Shown here: positions 1 to 7,983 of the stretch, in pieces
Numbering within the stretch: position 1 is the stretch's first letter
Layout of the letters: the number at the start of each line of letters is the position of its first letter
NCBI RefSeq assembly: GCF_001570565.1
Contig: NZ_BBXE01000024.1
Coordinates: forward strand, 130,653-194,652
DNA length: 64,000 bases
Direction of reading: 5' to 3'
Source of the DNA: Herbidospora yilanensis
GTDB taxonomy: Bacteria; Actinomycetota; Actinomycetes; Streptosporangiales; Streptosporangiaceae
Program-made: the position numbers and the translations under genes
The notes under the pieces: generated by a model
The model's input: only the letters and a program-made list of their open reading frames with translations
What the model was told of the DNA's origin: nothing
The model's database searches: none

Positions 1-55
1 CCGGCAGGTGCGGCACGGGCCGGGGCGGCGACCAGGCGCCCTTGTCCGCCGACAT
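1..55 (-). CDS. Partial CDS, N-terminus only (runs off the window)
   Basis: A minus-strand ATG at 55-53 overlaps the TGA stop of the DUF2182 gene (TGATG), the pattern of a translationally coupled next gene. Eighteen open codons follow, reading MSADKGAWSPPRPVPHLP, before the window edge. The fragment is too short to identify. Its position suggests a third member of the DUF1326/DUF2182 operon. An artefact is possible because so few codons are visible. Confidence 0.4.
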   Translation of the reverse strand, partial: MSADKGAWSPPRPVPHLP

Positions 56-810
56 CAGTGACCTCCATGTCCGGCGGCACCGGTGAGGTGCGCCACGCCG
101 ATCGCGACCGCCGCGACGATCATCACGACACCCGTGACCCGTGCCAGCGAGGCGCCCCACGGCGCGTGCTTGTGCAGCGCCGCCACGCCGCCCAGCGCGA
201 TCATCAACACCGGGTTCGCCATCCCGGCCGCGAACATCACCACCATCAGCCCCGCACAGCAGCCCAGGCAGTAGAGCCCGTGGTCGAGGCCGATCAGAGC
301 CGCCTCCGTGTGCGGCCGACGTCCCGCCCAGCGCCGGGCGAGGATCCCGAACGGCGTGCGGCAGGCGGTCAGGCACCGGGCCGCCGTACCGGAGAGCTGG
401 TAGGCCCCGGCGACCAGCAGGGAGAGGGACGGCACCGCCCACACGTAGGGGGTGCCGGCGACGACCGCGCGCACGAGGGCGTCGAGCGCGGCGAACGCGA
501 GCCCGGCCACCGCCCAGGTGGCCAGGTAGCCGGCGACCACGGTGGCGATCAGCCGGTCGGCGTCGCGCCGGTGGGCGAGCATCCGGGCGAACGCCCGCAG
601 CAGCGGCAACGAGGTGGGCAGCATGGTGGCGACCGTCATCAGCGACCAGCTCAGGGTGAACCAGCCGACCCCCGCCCAGCCCGCGGCGAGGTCGTGTTCG
701 AGCAGCGACCGCGCCGGGGAGAGCTGCCACGCCAGCAGCCCGGCCGTCCCGGCCACCGCGACGGCCGCGATCGCGATCGTGGTGCGTGAGCTCGCCGCCG
801 GGCCGGTCAC
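55..810 (-). CDS. DUF2182 predicted metal-binding integral membrane protein
   Basis: A 251-residue protein with about six hydrophobic helices. Two paired-Cys spots stand out: CLTAC near residue 147 and CLGCC near residue 181, just after HGLY. The C terminus ends in HGGH. This matches the DUF2182 family, membrane proteins of unproven function thought to bind metal. The start codon overlaps the stop of the upstream DUF1326 gene (4 bp), so the two are translationally coupled; the pair occurs together in many actinobacteria. Role is inferred only: a membrane metal or thiol function paired with a soluble cysteine-containing partner. Confidence 0.85.
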   Translation of the reverse strand: MTGPAASSRTTIAIAAVAVAGTAGLLAWQLSPARSLLEHDLAAGWAGVGWFTLSWSLMTVATMLPTSLPLLRAFARMLAHRRDADRLIATVVAGYLATWAVAGLAFAALDALVRAVVAGTPYVWAVPSLSLLVAGAYQLSGTAARCLTACRTPFGILARRWAGRRPHTEAALIGLDHGLYCLGCCAGLMVVMFAAGMANPVLMIALGGVAALHKHAPWGASLARVTGVVMIVAAVAIGVAHLTGAAGHGGH

Positions 811-1430
811 GGCTCACCCCGGCTCTCGTACCGGAACGGGCCGCGCATCGCCGCCCGGCCGGTCACCTGCACCGAGGCGGCCTGCCCGCCCAGGTCGACG
901 CGGAAGGCCGAGGTGTTGCCCACTTCGGCGCGCGGGCCGAGCACCTCGCTGAGCCGCCCGCTGCGCAGTTCGGTGATCGCGCCGTCGCCGCCGCGCACGA
1001 CCGTTCCGGCACCGCTCACCATGCGCCCGACCGTGACCGAGAGGTGGTCGTCCTGGGTGGTGAGGCTGATCGGGGCGCGGCTCGCCTCACGCAGGGCTCC
1101 CATCAGGCGGCCGAGCTCGCCGAGCGGCCCGCCGTTGCCCCCGGTGAACGTCGTGGCGAGCGCGGCGAACTGGGCGTCGTCGGCGCCGTCGTCGACGAAG
1201 AGCGTGACCTCCTGCCCGCCGGTGTCACGATGCCCGGTGTGGAAGGAGACGCTCACCACCGATCGCCCGGAGACGTCGACGTCCCCGATCGTGCCGCTCT
1301 CGATCGACCAGCAGAACGCCCCCGTGCACCGGTTGTCGTCGGGGGAACGGCCGATCCAGCATGGGCAGATCGTGTAGCAGTCGCACAACTCGAAGAAGAA
1401 ACCGTCGAGCCGGTAGGCGGGCATGCTCAC
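807..1430 (-). CDS. DUF1326 domain protein
   Basis: A 207-residue soluble protein. The N terminus carries the Cys cluster typical of DUF1326 (FELCDCYTICPCWIGR, residues about 13-28), followed by CTGAFCW. It is the first gene of the operon with DUF2182, which it overlaps by 4 bp. The predicted start is GTG at 1430; an in-frame ATG lies two codons later (1424) and could be the true start. No enzymatic function is established for the family. The clustered cysteines suggest metal or thiol binding. Upstream lies a long non-coding region with palindromes that may control this operon. Confidence 0.85.
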   Translation of the reverse strand: MSMPAYRLDGFFFELCDCYTICPCWIGRSPDDNRCTGAFCWSIESGTIGDVDVSGRSVVSVSFHTGHRDTGGQEVTLFVDDGADDAQFAALATTFTGGNGGPLGELGRLMGALREASRAPISLTTQDDHLSVTVGRMVSGAGTVVRGGDGAITELRSGRLSEVLGPRAEVGNTSAFRVDLGGQAASVQVTGRAAMRGPFRYESRGEP

Positions 1431-1513
1431 GGGCGGTTCCGCGTCGCGCGATTCTTGGTGTGGTTGTGTCCGGCCACCGGGTGTTCTCGCGGGATTCCCG
1501 GCCGATCTTCCCC

Positions 1514-1530
1514 GTCACGTGTCACGTGAC
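1514..1530. promoter_or_regulatory. Overlapping CACGTG palindromes, candidate operator
   Basis: GTCACGTG occurs at 1514-1521 and again at 1521-1528; the second copy is part of the perfect 10-bp palindrome GTCACGTGAC (1521-1530). A further GTCACGTA lies at 1588-1595. The cluster sits 85-165 bp upstream of the DUF1326 start, a sensible place for a regulator site. The regulator is unknown. Confidence 0.35.
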
Positions 1531-1557
1531 CCCCTGCTTTCCGGGCCGACCTCACTC

Positions 1558-1617
1558 GACCACTCAGAAAGGTTTCACGACTCCGCTGTCACGTAAAGCG
1601 AGAAATTCTGAGTGGTC
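1558..1617. repeat. 12-bp perfect inverted repeat with 36-bp loop
   Basis: GACCACTCAGAA at 1558-1569 is the exact reverse complement of TTCTGAGTGGTC at 1606-1617. The arms are separated by 36 bp. It may be a two-site operator, an RNA structure in a leader, or the remnant end repeat of a small element; no coding sequence lies between the arms. Confidence 0.5.
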
Positions 1618-1955
1618 TTATGTGGCGACCGAAAACGAATGTCCGCAGCCCTCGCGAACGCCCGTCGTCTTTTTTCATGACCACGGCCCGGCGCGTTTCC
1701 ACTGGTCAGTCCACCCGGCGCTCGGCGAGAATCGACAGCGTGATCGCGCCTGACGATAAGGAAGGTGTAAAGGGCTTCTATCGCTACAAAAAGTGAGAAA
1801 ACGTCGACCTGTATCCTTTTTGTGACCAAATGTCAAATAAGGGGAAGCGTCCTCGCCGCTCTTTCGCGGGGAGCCACGTCTCGCCTTGCAAGCGTTCTGC
1901 AGGCGCCTCGGTGCATAAGGGAGGGCAACACCCACGCCCTTCTGGAGCACCACCG

Positions 1956-2555
1956 ATGATCCTGCGTACCCTCACGGCCGCTGCCCTCCTGCTCGGCGCC
2001 ACGGCCGCCCCCGCCTCCGCCGCCCCGCAGCCCTGCCGTGAGGGCTTCGTCTTCCGCGCCGCCCGCCCCGCCGACAAGGTCTGCGTGACCCCGGCGACGC
2101 GGGCCCGCACCCTGGCCGACAACACGCTCAAGGCCACCCGCTGGGTGGACGGCACGCACGCCTGCGTCGACGGCTACGTCTGGCGCGAGGCCTTCCACGA
2201 GGACGACGTCTGCGTCATCCCCTCGGTGCGTGCCCAGGCGAAGGCCGACAACGCGGCGGCCGACTCGCGCCGCATGCTCGCGAAACTGTGGATCACCACC
2301 GAGGGCCACGTCGTCAAGCTGAACGGCTCGCACTACAACGTCGGCCAGGTCAGGCTGTACGTCCGCCGCTCCGGCGGCGACCTGGTCTGGAGCGGCGTGA
2401 TCGCCGCCGCCGAGTTCCCCGGCTACCCGGGCGGGAGCTGGGGCAAGAAGACCGGCCTGCCCCACTGCTCCGGCGCCGCCGACGCCTACGCCCGCGCCCA
2501 GGACGTGACCTCCGGCCGGTGGTCGGCGAAGGTGCCGCTGCGCACCGGCTGTTGA
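1956..2555 (+). CDS. Secreted protein with two Cys-x-x-G-[FY]-V repeats
   Basis: A 199-residue protein with a Sec signal peptide (MILRTLTAAALLLGATAAP, Ala-rich cleavage near residue 24). Two consecutive about 45-residue repeats follow, each with the plan C-x2-G-[FY]-V-[FW]-R-x-A...D-x-V-C-V-x-P-x2-R-A, so each holds a Cys pair likely to form a disulphide. The C-terminal half looks like a small beta-rich domain with a Cys pair. The same repeat is common in secreted actinobacterial proteins of unknown function. ATG at 1956 is preferred because GGAG precedes it and the signal peptide starts there; longer in-frame extensions look non-coding. Confidence 0.75.
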   Translation: MILRTLTAAALLLGATAAPASAAPQPCREGFVFRAARPADKVCVTPATRARTLADNTLKATRWVDGTHACVDGYVWREAFHEDDVCVIPSVRAQAKADNAAADSRRMLAKLWITTEGHVVKLNGSHYNVGQVRLYVRRSGGDLVWSGVIAAAEFPGYPGGSWGKKTGLPHCSGAADAYARAQDVTSGRWSAKVPLRTGC

Positions 2556-2592
2556 TGTTCGGCACGCCCTCCCCGGGGTAGCACGGCGGCGC

Positions 2593-3351
2593 ATGACGGA
2601 GATGCGCCGATGGTTGCTGGGACCCGATGGCGCCCTGGGCGCGCGGCTGACCGCCGCGATCCTGGCGGCGACGATCCTCATGGTCCCGTTCATGTTGCTG
2701 CTGATCCTCGTGAAGAGCGCCTTCACGCCCCTGAACCGGTTCGACCAGGGCGTGGCCGCCGATCTGCATTCCTACGCGCTGAGCCACCCCGGGTTCGCCC
2801 GCGCGATGGAGTTCATCACGAACGCGCTCGCCCCCGAGACGTGGCGGGTGCTGGTCGGCGCCGCGGCCGTCTACACGCTGCTGCGCGGCGCGCCCCGGCT
2901 GGCCATCTGGGCGATCACGACCGTGGTCGCGGGCGGGCTGATCGGGCTGGCGGTGAAGGTCGCCGTGGAGCGGGCCCGGCCGATGTTGCCCGACCCGGTC
3001 TCCTGGGCGCCCGGCTGGTCGTTCCCCTCGGGCCACGCCCTCAACGCGGCGCTGGGGGCGGTCACGCTGGTCCTCCTGCTGCTGCCGGTGCTGCACGGCC
3101 TCTGGCGCGTGGTGGCCTGGGTGCTGGCCGCGCTGGTCTCGCTGACGGTCGCCTTCACCCGGGTCGCCCTCGGCGTGCACTGGGTCAGTGACGTCGTGGC
3201 CGGGGTGATCCTCGCGCTGGCGGTGGTGGCCGCCACGGCGGCCGGATTCGAGGCGTGGCGGCGGCGCATGGGCCGGCGGCCGGTCGAACCCCACATCGAG
3301 GGCGTCGAACCCGAGTTCGCCGCTCCGAACGGCAACAGCGAACCCCGATGA
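2593..3351 (+). CDS. PAP2 superfamily membrane phosphatase
   Basis: A 252-residue integral membrane protein with about six helices and the three phosphatase motifs of the PAP2/acid phosphatase family: KVAVERARP, PSGHALN and TRVALGVHWVSDV. Such proteins dephosphorylate lipid phosphates such as phosphatidic acid or undecaprenyl diphosphate at the membrane; the substrate here is not known. The C-terminal tail is charged. A second PAP2 gene follows after 34 bp on the same strand, so the two are probably co-transcribed. Confidence 0.85.
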   Translation: MTEMRRWLLGPDGALGARLTAAILAATILMVPFMLLLILVKSAFTPLNRFDQGVAADLHSYALSHPGFARAMEFITNALAPETWRVLVGAAAVYTLLRGAPRLAIWAITTVVAGGLIGLAVKVAVERARPMLPDPVSWAPGWSFPSGHALNAALGAVTLVLLLLPVLHGLWRVVAWVLAALVSLTVAFTRVALGVHWVSDVVAGVILALAVVAATAAGFEAWRRRMGRRPVEPHIEGVEPEFAAPNGNSEPR

Positions 3352-3385
3352 CGGCTTCGATGAAAGCCCGAGATTGGAGCCCCCA

Positions 3386-4126
3386 ATGGTGACGACGAGT
3401 CCCGCCGAGACCCCCATGGCCGCCCGCGGCCGTCAGCGGCCCTGGCAGCGGGTCGACTACAAGGAGGTCGGGCGGCGCGTGTTACTGCCGCTGCTGGCCC
3501 TGCTGATCGCCACGCTCGGCACCGGGCTGCTGCTGGTCAACGTGCTCGGGGACAGCTGGCTCATCGAGCGGGACGAGGCGGTCAGCCGGGAGGTCGCGGG
3601 GGAGCGGTCGCCGTTCTGGAACGGGGTCACCGACGTCGTTTCGTCGTTCTCGGACACGCCGGTGATCGTCGTCGCCACGGCGATCTTCGCGATCGGCTTC
3701 CGGATCGCCTACAAACGCTGGCGCGAGTCGGTCTTCCTGATCTTCGCCGTGTGGTCGCAGTCGCTGATCTTCCTGGCCTCCACGGTCGTGTCGCAGCGGC
3801 CCCGGCCCGAGGTCGCCCACCTCGACCCGGCGCCGCCGACGTCGAGCTGGCCCTCGGGGCACACCAGCGCCGGGGTCGCCTTCTACTTCGGCGTCGCCGC
3901 CGTGCTCACCCTGCACCTGCACCGGCACGCGATCCTGCGGTGGGTGCTGCTCGCGATCGGCCTGGGCGTGCCCCTCGCCATCGCCGCCTCGCGCCTCTAT
4001 CGGGGCATGCACCACCTGACCGACGTGAGCTGGGGCTTCATGCTCGGCGCGGCCTGTGTGGCGATCCTCGCCGGTGGCGCCCTCTATCGGCCCGCTCTGA
4101 AGGCCACCGGCCGGGTCTCCACCTGA
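3386..4126 (+). CDS. PAP2 superfamily membrane phosphatase (second copy)
   Basis: A 246-residue membrane protein with a cytosolic N terminus and about six helices. The PAP2 motifs are visible: a basic QRPRPE motif, SSWPSGHTSAG, and SRLYRGMHHLTDV with the catalytic His and Asp. ATG at 3386 is chosen because GGAG lies 6 bp upstream; an in-frame TTG at 3374 would place that Shine-Dalgarno inside the gene. It is only distantly similar to the PAP2 gene just upstream, so the pair is not a recent duplication. Its 3' end overlaps the converging gene by 43 bp. Confidence 0.85.
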   Translation: MVTTSPAETPMAARGRQRPWQRVDYKEVGRRVLLPLLALLIATLGTGLLLVNVLGDSWLIERDEAVSREVAGERSPFWNGVTDVVSSFSDTPVIVVATAIFAIGFRIAYKRWRESVFLIFAVWSQSLIFLASTVVSQRPRPEVAHLDPAPPTSSWPSGHTSAGVAFYFGVAAVLTLHLHRHAILRWVLLAIGLGVPLAIAASRLYRGMHHLTDVSWGFMLGAACVAILAGGALYRPALKATGRVST

Positions 4127-4782
4127 TCGGGGCCGACCATGGCCCTGACCTCGTCGATGGCCGTGGTCAGCAGTTCCCGCAGGATCAGGTCGGGATCGTC
4201 GACGCACGCCTGTGAGACGCCGCGTACGGCGAGCTGGACCGTGTTCGGGGCCGCGTAGCGGCGGAAGCCCCGGCGGGACACCTTGACCCCGCTGCGGAAG
4301 CCGTAGGCCCAGCGGGCGGCGTCGGGCACCAGGTCGAGCGCCTCCTGGCTGGCCGGTTCGAGGCCGGGTTCCCGGCCTTCGAGGTCGGCCAGGACGTGCT
4401 CGGCCGCCAGCACCGAGACCGCGAGGGCCAGTTGCCGTTCGGCCGCGACCACCGGCAGCGCCGTCGTGGCCGCGCGCAGCGCGATCCGGACGTCGGCCCG
4501 TGGATCGTTCGTGGTGAGTCCGATCACCGACGGGATCAGCGGCGCGAGCCGCTGCCGGTTGGTGTCGGTCGTGTAGTCGTTGACAAGCCGCGCCATCGCC
4601 GCCAGCAGCGGGTGGGTGCAGGCCGGGTGGTCGCTCCAGCGCTCACCGGCCAGATAGGACGCGAACTCCATGAAACACGCACCCTTGCGCGGGTTGCGGT
4701 GCTTGCCTCGGGACAGCAGCGGGACCGCCGCCGGAAGGTGACCTTGCACAGCCGCTCCATGCGATTTCGCCCAGGATGTCAC
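4084..4782 (-). CDS. Conserved actinobacterial protein of unknown function
   Basis: About 232 residues, soluble, mostly helical. It contains GACFMEFASYLAGERWSDHP followed by CTHPLLAAMARLVND, a pattern I recall as conserved among actinobacterial hypothetical proteins that have no assigned role. The start is uncertain. GTG at 4782 has GGAAAG just upstream, while ATG at 4671 (MEFASYL) would cut into the conserved GACFME stretch, so the longer form is preferred. It converges on the second PAP2 gene. No function is proposed. Confidence 0.65.
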   Translation of the reverse strand: MTSWAKSHGAAVQGHLPAAVPLLSRGKHRNPRKGACFMEFASYLAGERWSDHPACTHPLLAAMARLVNDYTTDTNRQRLAPLIPSVIGLTTNDPRADVRIALRAATTALPVVAAERQLALAVSVLAAEHVLADLEGREPGLEPASQEALDLVPDAARWAYGFRSGVKVSRRGFRRYAAPNTVQLAVRGVSQACVDDPDLILRELLTTAIDEVRAMVGPDQVETRPVAFRAGR

Positions 4783-4851
4783 TTTCCATAGTGCGCCCGG
4801 ATCACGCGGATCGGAAGGCCCCCCTCCGATGGCGGCCCCTTTCAGCGGATG

Positions 4852-5094
4852 TCAGCCCCCGCTCTTGCGGCGAAACGAACGTTTGCCGCCGGCGGCCTCA
4901 TGCGTGCCGTGGATCTTCGACGACCCCCGGGCACCCTTCCCGTTGCGGTCGGACTGCGCCTGGCGCTTACGGTCGAGAGCCTCGCGGAACTTCCGCTTGA
5001 GCTCGTCTTCCGCGTTCGCCCCGTCGGCGACCCCGTCGATCGACTCGTCGGTCGGCTCCGCCTCGACGGCGGAATCGGGTGTGCTGTCAGACAT
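4852..5094 (-). CDS. DUF5302 small protein
   Basis: An 80-residue hydrophilic protein with an acidic N-terminal half and a basic C-terminal half. The central DELKRKFREALDRKR helix and the C-terminal SKIHGTHEAAGGKRSFRRKSG pattern match the DUF5302 family, short actinobacterial proteins of unknown function. AGGAGG stands just upstream of the ATG at 5094. It is transcribed divergently from the phosphopantetheinyl transferase. Confidence 0.8.
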   Translation of the reverse strand: MSDSTPDSAVEAEPTDESIDGVADGANAEDELKRKFREALDRKRQAQSDRNGKGARGSSKIHGTHEAAGGKRSFRRKSGG

Positions 5095-5114
5095 CGGACC
5101 TCCTGGGCTGTCAC

Positions 5115-5142
5115 TTTACCGTTTCCGTTCACGCGGTAAGGT
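5115..5142 (+). promoter_or_regulatory. Candidate promoter of the PPTase gene
   Basis: TTTACC (5115-5120) and TAAGGT (5137-5142) are separated by 16 bp and lie 22 bp upstream of the ATG at 5165. The same stretch also forms a TTACCG...CGGTAA inverted repeat (5116-5121 and 5134-5139), so it may double as an operator. The match to the sigma-70-type consensus is moderate. Confidence 0.3.
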
Positions 5143-5164
5143 CCAGCCGGAAAGGGGGCGTTTC

Positions 5165-5797
5165 ATGCTGGGATCGGTGCTTCCCTCGGGCGTCGTGTGG
5201 CACGAGAGCTTCGGCGACCCTCCCGGGGTGCGGCCCCTCCCCGAGGAGGAGTCTCTGGTCGCCCGCGCCGTGCCGCGCCGCCGGGCCGAGTTCGCCACCG
5301 CCCGCTGGTGCGCCCGCCAGGCCCTGTCGTCCTTCGGGTACGCCGACACGCCCATCCTCTCCGGCCCCAAGCGCGAACCCCTGTGGCCCAAGGGGATCGT
5401 GGGGAGCATGACCCACTGCGAGGGCTACCGGGCCGCCGCCGTGGCCGCCGACGACGTGGTGGTCTCGATCGGCATCGACGCCGAGCCCGACCAGCCCGTG
5501 CCCGACGGGGTGCTCGGCGCGGTCGCCTCGCCCGAGGAGCAGATGGCGGTCGGGCGGCTGCTGGCCGACCGTCCCGTGGTGGCCTGGGACCGGCTGCTGT
5601 TCTCGGCCAAGGAGTCGGTGTACAAGGCGTGGTTCCCGATCACCGGGCGCTGGCTGGGGTTCGAGGACGCCCATGTGACCTTCGGGGACGGGGTGTTCAG
5701 CGCCCGGATCCTCGTCGACTCGCCGTTACCGGTGTTCGAGGGCCGCTGGGCGGCGGAGGGCGGGCTCGTCGTCACCTCTGTGGTCGTGCAGGCGTAA
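5165..5797 (+). CDS. 4'-phosphopantetheinyl transferase (Sfp/EntD type)
   Basis: A 210-residue enzyme that would transfer 4'-phosphopantetheine from CoA to the conserved Ser of carrier proteins. Both family signatures are present: GIDAE (residues 103-107, Mg-binding acids) and WDRLLFSAKESVYKAW (141-156, the WxxKE(S/A)xxK motif). SMTHCEGY near residue 81 is the usual third motif, and the length fits the EntD-like group. ATG at 5165 follows a GGAAAGGGGG ribosome site; upstream in-frame codons would run through the divergent promoter. It is the only PPTase in the window and could activate the carrier domains of the NRPS at 29-41 kb. That link is inference. Confidence 0.9.
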   Translation: MLGSVLPSGVVWHESFGDPPGVRPLPEEESLVARAVPRRRAEFATARWCARQALSSFGYADTPILSGPKREPLWPKGIVGSMTHCEGYRAAAVAADDVVVSIGIDAEPDQPVPDGVLGAVASPEEQMAVGRLLADRPVVAWDRLLFSAKESVYKAWFPITGRWLGFEDAHVTFGDGVFSARILVDSPLPVFEGRWAAEGGLVVTSVVVQA

Positions 5798-5807
5798 TGT
5801 CGGTTAT

Positions 5808-6455
5808 GTGCGCGTGATCGTGTTCGGGGCGACCGGAATGGTCGGCCAGGGGGTCCTGCGGGAGTGCCTGCTCGCCCCCGACGTGTCCGAGGTGCTCGTC
5901 GTCGGGCGCACGCCCACCGGCGTCACCGACCCCAAACTCACCGAAGTGATCGCCGACCTGGCGCAACCGGCCGAGTACGCGGCGTTCCTGCAGGGCTTCG
6001 ACGCGTGCTTCTTCTGCGTCGGGGTCGGCTCGGCCGGGATGACGGAGGCCGACTACCGGCGGGTGACGTACACGATGACCATGGACGTCGCCCAGACGCT
6101 GCGGCGCGACGTGACGTTCGTGTACGTCTCGGGCCAGGGCGCCGACGCCGAGGGGCGCCGGATGTGGGCCCGGGTGAAGGGCGAGACCGAGAACGCGCTG
6201 TTCGAGCGGTTCGACCGGGCCTTCGCGATGCGCCCCGGCTTCATCCGTCCCATGCACGGCGCGACCAGCAAGACCCGGTCCTACCGGGTGATCTACATGA
6301 TCGGCACGCCGATCTGGCCGGTCTTCAGCCGGCTGTTCCCCCGGCTGGTGACCACCACCGAGGCGATCGGCCAGGCCATGCTCGCCCTCGCGCGCGGAGT
6401 GAAAGCCCCGAAGATCCTGTATGCGACCGGTATCAACCGGCTCGCCCGGATGTGA
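5808..6455 (+). CDS. NAD(P)-binding Rossmann protein (atypical SDR)
   Basis: A 215-residue protein with an N-terminal Rossmann motif GATGMVGQG (residues 7-15). It has the VSGQGAD and RPGFIRP patterns seen in atypical SDR proteins that lack the classical YxxxK pair (NmrA/HTATIP2-like). It starts at GTG 5808, 10 bp after the PPTase stop, so it is probably in the same operon. The substrate is unknown and catalysis is uncertain. A second epimerase-like gene follows 14 bp downstream. Confidence 0.75.
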   Translation: MRVIVFGATGMVGQGVLRECLLAPDVSEVLVVGRTPTGVTDPKLTEVIADLAQPAEYAAFLQGFDACFFCVGVGSAGMTEADYRRVTYTMTMDVAQTLRRDVTFVYVSGQGADAEGRRMWARVKGETENALFERFDRAFAMRPGFIRPMHGATSKTRSYRVIYMIGTPIWPVFSRLFPRLVTTTEAIGQAMLALARGVKAPKILYATGINRLARM

Positions 6456-6469
6456 AAGGCTTCCGTGGC

Positions 6470-7288
6470 ATGGAACGCATCTGTGTCACCGGCGCCGCCG
6501 GGAAGGCCGGCCGGGCGGTCGTCGCCGACCTGCGCGAACACGGCTACGACGTGGTCGCCACCGATCTCGCCGGCCCCGGCGTGCTGGCCGCCGACCTGAC
6601 CGACCACGGCCAGGCGGTCGAGGTCCTCGAAGGTTGCTCGGCCGTCGTCCACCTGGCCAACATCCCGGCCCCCGGCATGGCCACCCCGGCCGTCACCTTC
6701 CAGCGCAACGTGACCATGAACGCCAACGTGTTCCTGGCGGCGGCGACCCTGAAGCTGCGCCGCGTCGTCTGGGCCTCCAGCGAGACCACCCTCGGCCTGC
6801 CCTTCGACGACGCCCCCCGCTACGCCCCCGTCGACGAGGCCCACTACCCCGTGCCGACCTCGACCTACGCCCTGTCGAAGGTCGTGACCGAGACGACCGC
6901 CGAGCACGTCGCCGCCTGGTCGGGCATCCCGTTCGTGGCCCTGCGCCTGTCCAACATCCACCTGCCCGAGGACTACGCGAACGTCCCGTCCTACTGGGCC
7001 GACGCCGCCTCGCGGCGCTGGAACCTGTGGGGCTACGTCGACGTGCGCGACGTCGCCCAGAGTTGCCGCCTGGGCCTGACCGCCGAGGTCACCGGGGCCG
7101 AGAGCTTCGTGATCGCGGCGGCCGACACCATCATGAACCGGCCCTCGGCCGACCTCCTGCGCGAGGAGTTCCCGGGCGTCGAGCTGACCCACGACGTGGG
7201 CGAGTTCGGCACGCTGTTGTCGATCGACAAGGCCAGGAAGGTGCTGGGCTACGATCCCCGGCACTCCTGGCGCGATCACGTGGGCTGA
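6470..7288 (+). CDS. NAD-dependent epimerase/dehydratase family protein (extended SDR)
   Basis: A 272-residue extended short-chain dehydrogenase. The cofactor motif GAAGKAGRA is near residue 7, and VVWASSE is followed by STYALSKVV, which gives the YxxxK catalytic pair. It probably acts on a nucleotide-sugar or related substrate, which cannot be named. ATG at 6470 lies 14 bp after the preceding gene. The 3' end overlaps the converging ACT-domain gene by 13 bp. Confidence 0.8.
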   Translation: MERICVTGAAGKAGRAVVADLREHGYDVVATDLAGPGVLAADLTDHGQAVEVLEGCSAVVHLANIPAPGMATPAVTFQRNVTMNANVFLAAATLKLRRVVWASSETTLGLPFDDAPRYAPVDEAHYPVPTSTYALSKVVTETTAEHVAAWSGIPFVALRLSNIHLPEDYANVPSYWADAASRRWNLWGYVDVRDVAQSCRLGLTAEVTGAESFVIAAADTIMNRPSADLLREEFPGVELTHDVGEFGTLLSIDKARKVLGYDPRHSWRDHVG

Positions 7289-7932
7289 GAGGCCGACCGG
7301 AAGGCCTTCTCCGCGCTCTGCTCGATCGCCGGCAGCAGCAGGAAGATGTCGAGGATCCGGGTCAGCCGGGCCACCTCGATCCGGTGGAAGGCGGGCCCCT
7401 CGACCCGGGCCAGCACCAGCGTCAGCGCCAGCGGCGGCAGCGGCGCGTTGACGACGTGGACGCCCGACTCCAGCGTCGCGGCCACCGGCCGGGCCGGCAC
7501 GAGGTCGGGGAACCTGACCGACTCGGGCGCCCGCCAGCTCGCGCAGACCACGTCGTGGCTGCCGTCGGCCGCGCAGGCGGCCCAGTCGGCGCTGAAGATC
7601 ACCGGCATCGCGTCGACGAGGGTCGCCAGCGCGCGGTCTCCGGCGGTGGTCAGGAACTTGAGCACCTCCAGCTCCGGGTAGGTGCCCGGCGCCTCCCGGG
7701 TGGCCCAGGCGCCCTCGACCTTGATGTCGGGTATCTCGTCGAGGGCCCGGAGGAGATGCTCGCGTGGCGCGGCGTCGGGCCACGAGACGGTGAAGTCGTC
7801 GACCGCGCGCTCCTCGCCCCGGTCGAGCACGACCACCTGGATGATGTCGGCCCCCGCGACACCGAGGGCCTGCGTGACGGCGCCCAGGGCGCCGGGACGG
7901 TCGGGCAGCGCGATCCGCAGCCGCAGCAGCAT
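7276..7932 (-). CDS. ACT domain protein (amino-acid-binding regulator)
   Basis: A 218-residue protein with an N-terminal ACT domain: LRLRIALPDRPGALGAVTQA followed by GADIIQVVVLD, the usual ligand-binding hinge. The remaining residues include a second alpha/beta region that resembles a GNAT/PAS-like accessory part, not assigned. ACT domains usually bind amino acids to control enzyme activity. There is no fused enzyme here, so it is a stand-alone sensor. It is divergent from dusB. Confidence 0.75.
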   Translation of the reverse strand: MLLRLRIALPDRPGALGAVTQALGVAGADIIQVVVLDRGEERAVDDFTVSWPDAAPREHLLRALDEIPDIKVEGAWATREAPGTYPELEVLKFLTTAGDRALATLVDAMPVIFSADWAACAADGSHDVVCASWRAPESVRFPDLVPARPVAATLESGVHVVNAPLPPLALTLVLARVEGPAFHRIEVARLTRILDIFLLLPAIEQSAEKAFRSASQPT

Positions 7933-7983
7933 GCGTCCAGGCTAGTGCACCGGTCACTCCCGGTCGTGGACGACAATGAGTGG

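Larger units (their letters stand above)
1431..1955. other. Non-coding region, 525 bp, with inverted repeats
   Basis: No convincing gene: the short open frames here lack ribosome sites and family signatures, and base composition is visibly more A/T-rich between 1560 and 1850 than in neighbouring genes. It separates the divergently transcribed DUF1326 operon and the secreted protein at 1956, so promoters for both should lie here. It holds a GTCACGTGAC palindrome and a 12-bp inverted repeat, listed separately. Confidence 0.6.

Noticed and set aside
1575-1953. Short minus-strand open frames in the 525-bp gap
   Set aside because: No ribosome sites, no family resemblance, and they overlap the promoter and signal-peptide region of the gene at 1956.
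4829-5164. N-terminal extension of the PPTase
   Set aside because: The extension overlaps the DUF5302 gene and the divergent promoter; a strong ribosome site precedes ATG 5165.
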